64,000 nucleotides of DNA, taken from NCBI GenBank assembly GCA_002633025.1, contig NMRB01000453.1:226116-290115 (forward strand), given 5' to 3'. A program made the translations under genes and the position numbers. Within the stretch, counting starts at the first letter, position 1. Every line of letters begins with the position of its first letter. The notes under the pieces are model-generated. The model did no database searches. It saw nothing but the letters and a program-made list of their open reading frames with translations, and was not told the origin of the DNA. The DNA comes from Notospermus geniculatus (Eukaryota; Nemertea; Pilidiophora; Heteronemertea; Lineidae). Shown here piece by piece: positions 57,201-64,000 of the stretch.

Positions 57201-60200
57201 TAATTGGAATGACAAACGCTGGTCCTCACAAGCATACAAACGGTCACGACAAGGACAAGCGTGAGGTCCGCAACAGTGTCATAATTTGTGTGCAAAGTGT
57301 AAGTATATGTAATGATCTGGATCTCTTACAAATCATTTTCATACTGCTAACTGAAGATTCGACCAAAGCTGAACGACGCTTCTTCAAACCAAGGCAACCA
57401 GAGAAAGAATTAGGCCCTATGGCTGGGGTTGTCATACCTTCACTTCGCAGTATTTATGCAAAATATATGTACTGCAATGAGGGAGGCTGGTAATTCTGGC
57501 TAACGGCAGCTTTTGACCAGCTCAGTGGTATCCGAGGCAAGAGGGAGAATTTAGGAAGCATCCACAAGTCTCATCAATCCCACATGCATACTTTTCATGG
57601 ACATGTTATGCTTGAGGCATTTCACGGGTCCTGCAGAAACACATAATTTGGCATAGCACTATCCACCACTGACAACACCCATTGAGCAATTTAGTCATAT
57701 GAATAGAATTTAGTCATATATAATAAAACTTTTGTGAGAATCCCATCAACGGTTAAGGCAAAAAAGCACTTTAAAGGCTTTCGGTTTAGCCCCTTGGTGG
57801 CCAAGCCTGTTTGATACACACCCCAAGTGGTAGATCTAGAAATTATATGATGATATGATATCTATTCTGACCAACACATTTTACGATATACGATTAAAAT
57901 TTCATTGGACTGTATGTTGTTGCCCTCAAAATGATTTTGCTAACAATTACATTGTGAGGACCACCTTTTTGGTCAATGGTCCTCATATATGTGGAAAGAC
58001 ACAGAATGGTCCACACAAGCATAGCAATAAAATAATATTACTGGGTCTACCCCTGAGTACCGGTATTGGTTAGTCGGAAAGTTTCTACACAATACATTTT
58101 GGGGCCCGTTGGGGTGTTTTCTAGTGCCTCGTTTGCTGCGGTTTACAATCACACACGCCTGGCTTGCTGACCATTTCCACTCAACCCTATTCGGAGCCTC
58201 ACCTGAAGCACTAACTCATATGAACAACCTGTGACCGATATTCAGAAGAGGACCCAGTATATCACTTCACACTTTGTCTAATATTACTTGAACACAAGGA
58301 CCATTTTCTATGCATAGACTATTTTGGAGCCCTAAAAATGTTTTTCTTAAAAAAATTGTGATGACCAGCTTTTTAGTCAATGGNAGCATACAAACGGTCA
58401 CGACAAGGACAAGCGTGAGGTCCGCAACAGTGTCATAATTTGTGTGCAAAGTGTAAGTATATGTAATGATCTGGATCTCTTACAAATCATTTTCATACTG
58501 CTAACTGAAGATTCGACCAAAGCTGAACGACGCTTCTTCAAACCAAGGCAACCAGAGAAAGAATTAGGCCCTATGGCTGGGGTTGTCATACCTTCACTTC
58601 GCAGTATTTATGCAAAATATATGTACTGCAATGAGGGAGGCTGGTAATTCTGGCTAACGGCAGCTTTTGACCAGCTCAGTGGTATCCGAGGCAAGAGGGA
58701 GAATTTAGGAAGCATCCACAAGTCTCATCAATCCCACATGCATACTTTTCATGGACATGTTATGCTTGAGGCATTTCACGGGTCCTGCAGAAACACATAA
58801 TTTGGCATAGCACTATCCACCACTGACAACACCCATTGAGCAATTTAGTCATATGAATAGAATTTAGTCATATATAATAAAACTTTTGTGAGAATCCCAT
58901 CAACGGTTAAGGCAAAAAAGCACTTTAAAGGCTTTCGGTTTAGCCCCTTGGTGGCCAAGCCTGTTTGATACACACCCCAAGTGGTAGATCTAGAAATTAT
59001 ATGATGATATGATATCTATTCTGACCAACACATTTTACGATATACGATTAAAATTTCATTGGACTGTATGTTGTTGCCCTCAAAATGATTTTGCTAACAA
59101 TTACATTGTGAGGACCACCTTTTTGGTCAATGGTCCTCATATATGTGGAAAGACACAGAATGGTCCACACAAGCATAGCAATAAAATAATATTACTGGGT
59201 CTACCCCTGAGTACCGGTATTGGTTAGTCGGAAAGTTTCTACACAATACATTTTGGGGCCCGTTGGGGTGTTTTCTAGTGCCTCGTTTGCTGCGGTTTAC
59301 AATCACACACGCCTGGCTTGCTGACCATTTCCACTCAACCCTATTCGGAGCCTCACCTGAAGCACTAACTCATATGAACAACCTGTGACCGATATTCAGA
59401 AGAGGACCCAGTATATCACTTCACACTTTGTCTAATATTACTTGAACACAAGGACCATTTTCTATGCATAGACTATTTTGGAGCCCTAAAAATGTTTTTC
59501 TTAAAAAAATTGTGATGACCAGCTTTTTAGTCAATGGTCCTCATACTGTACTTGGAATGGCAAACGCTGGTCCTCAAACAAACGGTCATGACAAGGAGAA
59601 CCGTGAGGTCCACAACGGTGTCATTTCGTAATTTGTGTGCAAAGTGTAAGTATATGTACTGGTCTGGTGTCATATGCATAAAAATACTTAAGTATAAAAA
59701 TCCCAAGGGATTCCGTCAAATCATTACCTTTGTCATCCAGACTGACTTCATCCATTGTCTTTCCTTCGAAATTGGTCAAACGGCCTGTCTCCATCGCCAG
59801 TAAAACTTTGGTTACTTTGGCTAGCTGGATGGTTTCTTCCGGGAGCCTATAGTATTCCCTATGGACACGCACATCGTGTCCTAGAAAATCGCAAAGGACA
59901 TCAAGTTCATTATCTTTTAGATTGAGAACTTGGCTTGTCGTGGCAATATGCATCCGAAGTCTACTGGAACGCAGGTTTTGTGGGGCTTTGGCACCACACT
60001 CATTGGCAAACTTTCGGATGCAATCCGTGGCCCGGTAGGCTGTCTGCGATCCAAAATTCGGACGTGCGAATAGGAACATGTTTGAATCACTTACACCTGC
60101 AGTCTGGCGAGTTTCCATGAGGATTTCTAAGCGTCTCTTCATAAGAGGTGTCAAGATGATAGGAACTTTCCGTCCCTTCTTTCCCCTCACTTCGATCCTA

Positions 60201-63200
60201 GAATACTTGTCACATAGTTTTTTTTCTAAGGGTGACAGTGACTCGTATATCTCTGAATCCATCTGTGGAGGCAGTCGTTGCAGATACACCGAAAGTGTCA
60301 CTTTATCGACATCACCGGCACGCCTCCGATTGAAGACAATGATTTGTGCCAAAGTTAGCTGTGTCAACTCGCCCCAGTTGTCTGCTGTCACCTCCTTCTC
60401 AAGTTGTTCTTCAGCTTCTTTGGCCTTTTCGTCTAGGTACTTATGAAACTTGACCACATCTTCTGTGAATGGTACTCTTGTGGGACGGTTCCATTTGGCT
60501 TCCTTGAGTGTTGTCATGGCATGGTTACTGACTTCATCAGACCATTCCATTTCGCACAGGGTTATGAAATCCTCTATCTCTTTCCTCCAGGGTTCGTTCT
60601 GTTTCTCAATGGCTTCTCCAATGATTATTTTGGCACACTTCTTTAGGCTGTAACCCAACTTGAGAGCCAGGGAAGGCGTTTTATACGCATGACCTTCTTC
60701 ATCGAAGCCAGCCAGAGTCTTGACAGTCAGAATATCATCTCTGAAATGAGCTGGTTTGAGCGCATCAGCCAGCGTGATTATGTTACTGTTTGTTCTTCTG
60801 GCCTCAAGTAGAAATCTAGCCAGTTCCCTCATTTTTTGACTAATGTATCCGTGTTGGTGTTCATTATGTCCCAACTTCTGGTACAATTTTGAACCATACC
60901 TCAAAATGAGGGAATCGTTTTTCACAGTAAGTGATAATTGATCCTTGTTCATTTTCGACAGTACTTTCTTTATTTGAATATTAACTTCATTTGGAGCAGG
61001 TAACATAAGAGCAGCACGCCCTTGCACTCGTCGACTTGCACCATGGTCACGTTCCTTCAGTGAGCACACTCTATGGTGTTGCCACAGGTTTTTCCTTGCA
61101 AACAATCCCAAGCAGTGTTCACAGGGAAGGTAATCGTCACACACTTTTCTTGCAGAAGCAGGAGGTCTCCTTTTAGGGATTAACTTTCCCTGGCCAGTTT
61201 TCAAGGTGTTACAGTTGTGGGCATAGTTCCCTTTATTTGCAATTTTCTTAATTAACAGTTTACGCGCATCCGACTTTTTCGGACGTGCCAAAAACTCTGC
61301 CACCTCAGGTTCATTTGCATGCTTTCTTTCCAGGTGTCTTGCAAGCTTGCTTTGCTCTTCCATGCAATAAACACAAACTTGTCTTTTATCCCAAAGTCGA
61401 CTCCCCATCTTACTTTTTTGGGTAACCCAAACCATAGCAGAAGAAGATGAAACGACACTGCACTGTGTGCTACTGCAGCCTTCCGCAGAACTTGAACTTG
61501 GCTGAAAAATAGAAAAATGATTCACATAAAAGACTTTGTAATGTACTTATCAAATCTGTGGACGTGTTTCCACTTAAGTCTGCAGTTCTGAATCGCATTC
61601 CCCAAATCACTTTGCAGAGAACATTTCATATAACTTTGGGAGTACCATACACATGCCTATCAGGGCACTTTGAGAGAATGCCAAGTCAGCCAGCCTCTTC
61701 CCATTTGAAACATTTCACATAAATTGACACTGCCTCTTATTTCACAGGAAAATATTGTGGGAGATAACAGAACAAGGTGGAAATAATTGTGTTATATTTT
61801 GCTCCCACACTGCATGATTAAGAAATAGTCCACAGCTGGCTATCTGTGACAATGTTTCTGGAAGCATCCCAACACTTTCATCAGGCTAGATTCTACCAAT
61901 GTTCGTTATATGTAAGAACACCGAAAAGCTAGGATTAACATTCAGCAAATATATGAATGGGGCTGCAAAATGGCAAGATGGGTACAATAGCATAACTTTC
62001 TTCGGTGGCCTAAATATTTCCTTGCTTACCTGTATTACTTCAGAATTGTTACAAATCGAAGGAACATGGTCCGATCCATCATCATGATCAGTATCATCGT
62101 CACTGCTACTCCGAGAACTATCACGAGGAACATAATCTGAGCTATCATCCTCTTGGTCACTCTCTACCAATGTTGGTAATTTATGGTGAGATCTCGTCTG
62201 TGGAAAACAACAAAGAAAATTCACACATAAACTGTTGAGCTACATATCCAGGTACAACACCTTCAGTTCCACTATAGTAAAAGTTTACAATTTCAGAGCA
62301 TTCCAACGCAGGGATGAAAAAAAAAGTTTCTTCCACACACGTACGTCCTACGTACTAAAAATGTGACAGTAAGTGTCCGACAGTAAGACATACCTGGCGT
62401 CGTTTTCTGTCCTGAGATGAGCCTGGTGTTATTTCACTGGAACTTGGTGCACAGCTCTCGATACCTGGGTAATATAGAAAGTGGTGCAATGCACCAGACT
62501 GAGTAAGAACAAGAGACCGATGATGGTTTAACTCTTTGACGCCGGGAAAAGCCTTTTTGCAGGGGGTCTGACATGGTGATGGTAATTTGGCCGTTTCTCC
62601 TTAGCAGTACACGATTTCGAAGCAGCCTTGTAAGGACGTGCACGTTATACAGGACGGCAATGAAGCCCCGGCGACATTCGGAACAGGTCAGCGCTGGCAT
62701 TCGACAGGGCCAGTTTTAAGCACGCTGACTTACAAATAATTTCGTCAAATATTTTTCGGTGGTGTGGCACACAAACTGGGCATGTGGGCCTGAAGTTCGG
62801 CAAAATCCCTCTACAACAAGGCCAATCTCGGTCGCAAAGCCATTTCAAAAATATTTTTGCTACGCTTTTGAACAGGGTCCTCATAGACCCTGATTAACAA
62901 ACTCAATCAGAGACCTCATAGACCCCGAGTTACAAACTGTGCCAAGTACATAAGAAAGAAAAGATACTTTTAAAGAAAACTCACGGTGAACTGTCTTGTT
63001 GCAGGCTTCTTCACTGTTGGTCTCATCATTAGGAAGCTGCAGGCATGACTCTGAAAAAATGAAACACACAGGGTACAATGTTAATGTGGTATACTGTATT
63101 TGTCTTCAAGAATATCAATGGACCTCGCATGGTAGACACTTCAGCCCCAAAACCTCAATGATGCGACATGATCCACCCTGATAACAACAAAAGCAGCGAT

Positions 63201-63455
63201 TACAAGGTGGATCTTACTGAGAAGACACCACAGAAGTGACAAGTTTTGTCCAAGTAACTAACTCAACCAGGGTCTACGGACTCAAAACAGGGACCTCATA
63301 GTCCCTAATTTACAAACTCTGATTACAAACTCAACAGACTGGCCTGTGCAAAGTATAAGAAAGAAAAGATAATTTTAAAGAAAACTCACTTTGAACTGTC
63401 TTGTTGCAGGCTTCTTCACTGTTGGTCTCATCATTAGGAAGCTGCAGGCATGACT
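48073..63455 (-). CDS. Tyrosine-recombinase-like gene with zinc fingers and Myb-like C-terminus; nine exons found, 5' end outside window
   Basis: Exons in transcript order (minus): 63390-63455, 62985-63050, 62394-62464, 62030-62197, 59728-61501, 50890-50964, 49630-49713, 49001-49090, 48073-48275. Every junction is GT/AG and every phase matches (1,1,0,0,1,1,1,1), giving one continuous frame of ~840 residues. The large exon holds two C2H2/C2HC-like fingers. It also holds a tyrosine-recombinase-like core: R-A-G-D box, GKKGRKVPI beta-hairpin lysine, 'RLRMHIATT' box and 'LGHDVRVHREYY' box. The last exon has 'RRPWSDAEKAAV', a C-x2-C pair and a 'RSWEHIKFCVKNMI' helix, like a degenerate Myb/SANT segment. 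I recall uncharacterised multi-copy aquatic-animal proteins of this design. It could be a captured or still mobile Crypton-like recombinase. It likely acts on DNA in the nucleus. Confidence 0.75.
48295..48455. mobile_element. Harbinger-like MITE in an intron of the recombinase-like gene
   Basis: AGGCACGTTTACACGATCAT and mirrored ATGGTCTAAACGGGCCT flanked by TAA (48292-48294, 48456-48458). It lies 20 bases from the last exon, next to its polypyrimidine tract. Confidence 0.8.
49001..49090 (-). CDS. Recombinase-like gene, acidic/basic linker exon
   Basis: Acceptor TTTCTCTTTGTAG, donor AGAT|GTATGT, phase 1 to 1. Encodes 'ITSSSEDESDEHFPDANNQR' then MKCKNKKKR, a basic nuclear-localisation-like run. 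Confidence 0.62.
49299..49509. mobile_element. Intronic MITE, GGTTTCTTAAAGCGAATCAA termini
   Basis: Mirrored TTGATTCGCTTTAACTGATAAAGAACC (with a 3-base gap). The inner part is AT-rich. Confidence 0.7.
49630..49713 (-). CDS. Recombinase-like gene, linker exon
   Basis: Acceptor TTTATTCCAG, donor CAAG|GTACGT, phase 1 to 1. Encodes 'KSIDIVDSAHDRDPVSTLGK' and basic RKHKIAQ (possible nuclear-localisation stretch). Confidence 0.6.
50890..50964 (-). CDS. Recombinase-like gene, acidic exon after the long intron
   Basis: Acceptor GTGTCTTTTCTGCAG, donor GAAG|GTATGT, phase 1 to 1, 25 codons ('LVSDEEGCDNSEDEIEQEGE'), with an internal 'EIEQEG' duplication. Confidence 0.65.
50987..51353. mobile_element. 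Intronic MITE, GTGGTTACACTACATAAAA termini
   Basis: The left end is mirrored at 51330-51353 (TTTTATGTAGTGTAACCAC). Inner GCGGGTTTTTGAGACACGG-type words are repeated. It starts 22 bases upstream (in transcript sense) of the 50890-50964 exon acceptor. Confidence 0.8.
54548..54985. mobile_element. MITE inserted in the tandem array
   Basis: GTGACCTGTTCCAGGAAAAC and mirrored GTTTTCCTCGAACAGGTCAC inside one unit only. Other units read through (GTATATGTGGAATG). Confidence 0.85.
55032..55975. mobile_element. Second insertion in the array, with nested repeats
   Basis: ~940 bp absent from other units, rich in GAGATGA/TCATCTC words. It holds an inner AT-rich inverted-repeat segment (55440-55830; e.g. 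TTTACAGCAG / TTGCTGTAAA) and a tRNA-like sequence. Confidence 0.7.
55612..55696 (+). repeat. tRNA-like SINE head
   Basis: A-box TAGCGTAGTGGTTAGAGCGT and B-box GGTTCGAATCT, with a long insertion between anticodon and T arms. It is not a canonical tRNA. Confidence 0.5.
59728..61501 (-). CDS. Recombinase-like gene, large catalytic exon
   Basis: Acceptor TTTTTCTATTTTTCAG, 591 codons, then donor ACAAAG|GTAATG (phase 1). Exon residues ~43-61 form a C-x2-C...H-x4-H finger, and ~127-146 a C-x2-C...H...C finger. Residues ~150-380 look like an alpha-helical N-terminal/core-binding region. Residues ~390-555 are the recombinase-like catalytic part: R394 (R-A-G-D), K441/K442, R516, H542, Y551. The usual His of the H-x-x-R box is Ser here. 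If the donor is not used, the frame runs 35 more codons into the tandem repeat. Intact: no internal stop or frameshift. Confidence 0.85.
62030..62197 (-). CDS. Recombinase-like gene, acidic exon
   Basis: Acceptor TTTGTTGTTTTCCACAG, donor ATACAG|GTAAGC, phase 0 to 0, 56 codons rich in D, E and S ('DDSSDYVPRDSSRSSSDDDT'). Confidence 0.75.
62394..62464 (-). CDS. Recombinase-like gene, basic/serine linker exon
   Basis: Acceptor TATATTACCCAG, donor GCCAG|GTATGT, phase 1 to 0. Encodes 'IESCAPSSSEITPGSSQDRK' and RRQ. Confidence 0.65.
62985..63050 (-). CDS. Recombinase-like gene, 66-nt exon (downstream duplicate)
   Basis: Acceptor ATTTTTTCAG, donor CACC|GTGAGT, phase 1 to 1, same 20-residue core as the duplicate. 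Joins the next exon through an Arg codon. Confidence 0.68.
63390..63455 (-). CDS. Recombinase-like gene, 66-nt exon (upstream duplicate)
   Basis: Acceptor TTTTTTTAG, donor AAA|GTGAGT, phase 1 to 1. Encodes 'SCLQLPNDETNSEEACNKTV'. Nearly identical to the next exon 405 bp away. Confidence 0.65.
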
Positions 63456-64000
63456 CTAAAAAAACTGAAACACACATGATGGTACAATGTTAATGTGGTG
63501 TACTGTATTTGTCTTCAAGAATATCATTGGACCTCACATGGTAGGCACTTCAGCCTCAAAACGTGAATGATGCAACATCATCCATCCTACTAACCTGTGC
63601 TAAGGATTAAGCATAGTATTGAATAAACTGGCAAAGCTACCAAACAGACCCAAATTGTTTGGAGGAACAGAAAATAATTTTTAACAGAAAAAGACTTCAA
63701 TGTTTCAAAATACAACTACCCACACTGTCTAAATGCCAGTTTTATCCATCAACATTTGAAATTTTGCTCACTGAGGAATACAAAATTATGTACCCCTGTA
63801 CACAATCTCTAATAAAAATATCTGCGAGGACTATCTGTGAGCATAGATGGTAGTGTCATCTGTAAGCTGAAAGTATCAGATTTAGGCTTACTTTAAGGTC
63901 CGTGCTTTTGGACCCTGCAGCTCAGAAGGTCCTCGCAATGTCGTTGAAAAGTCAAGAGTTTTGTCCTCATAGACCCCAGTTCACAAACTCAACCAGGGTC

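Larger units (their letters stand above)
52070..59680. repeat. Tandem array of five ~1.15-1.2 kb units in the long intron
   Basis: The anchor ACCAAAGCTGAACGACGC lies at 52739, 53925, 56183, 57362 and 58516. The spacings are 1186, 2258 (unit enlarged by two insertions), 1179 and 1154. The last two units (about 57.24-59.53 kb) are almost identical and share private changes such as TTAGGCCCTATGG, so they are a very recent duplication. Inner GTGAGGACC/GGTCCTCAC inverted words recur in each unit. Short frames repeated in each unit are not supported as genes. Confidence 0.92.
62880..64000. repeat. ~405 bp direct duplication containing the 66-nt exon, with more distant copies
   Basis: 62880-63200 and 63285-63595 align over the exon and both flanks ('ATAGACCCTGATTAACAAAC' family words, 'CTTCAAGAATATCA'). 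The phrase 'CCTCATAGACCCCAGTTCAC' near 63970 starts a further partial copy at the window edge. Confidence 0.8.

Noticed and set aside
57035-57493. 152-codon frame in the tandem array
   Set aside because: It recurs only as fragments in other units, without conserved length or coding constraint.
59621-59727. C-terminal 35 codons of the large recombinase frame
   Set aside because: They lie past a strong donor and enter the tandem-repeat unit, so they are more likely intron.
61502-61525. First eight codons of the same frame (MNHFSIFQ)
   Set aside because: They are the intron polypyrimidine tract. The exon starts at 61501 after CAG.

Overview
This is eukaryotic DNA. Real coding exons end at GT and restart after polypyrimidine-AG, genes are sparse, and most of the window is transposon sequence, miniature inverted-repeat elements (MITEs), tandem repeats and foldback structures. 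The content (BEL/Pao retrotransposon, tRNA-derived repeats, lineage-duplicated rhodopsin-type receptors, many TAGGCCTA-like words, scaffold gaps) suggests a marine invertebrate, perhaps a deuterostome such as an echinoderm, hemichordate or cephalochordate. The species cannot be fixed from sequence alone.

Layout. 1-3.2 kb: 5' part of a decayed BEL/Pao retrotransposon on the minus strand. 3.2-5.5 kb: no recognisable gene, then a triplicated ~150 bp repeat. 5.9-8.8 kb and 13.8-14.7 kb: small cysteine-rich PAN/Apple-like terminal exons and a possible secretory-leader exon. A third, inverted copy of this arrangement lies at 32.2-39.7 kb on the minus strand. 9-18 kb: mostly tandem duplications, MITEs and a 5'-truncated LINE. 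18.4-31.9 kb: a ~6 kb tandem duplication carrying two intact three-exon class A G-protein-coupled receptor genes on the plus strand (exons 19488-19798, 23214-23437, 23546-24045 and 25465-25778, 26222-26445, 31379-31878). A 2.9 kb foldback transposon sits in intron 1 of copy 1. Nearly 5 kb of repeats sit in intron 2 of copy 2. 32-47 kb: repeats, a 663-base assembly gap (33285-33947), a smaller relative of the foldback transposon, a possible CpG-containing promoter with a first exon, abutting Harbinger-like MITEs and two minisatellites.

48.07-63.46 kb (minus strand): the most interesting locus. Nine exons with matching phases can be chained into one gene, open at its 5' end beyond the window. 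It encodes acidic linkers, two zinc-finger-like motifs, a tyrosine-recombinase-like core with nearly all the catalytic signature, and a C-terminal Myb-like/Cys segment. Its large intron carries five ~1.15-1.2 kb tandem units, and a 66-nt symmetric exon near its 5' side is duplicated.

The receptor pair, the cysteine-rich exons and the recombinase-like gene are separate stories; nothing suggests they share a pathway. The common theme is duplication and inverted-repeat transposon activity reshaping introns while exon phases and reading frames are kept.
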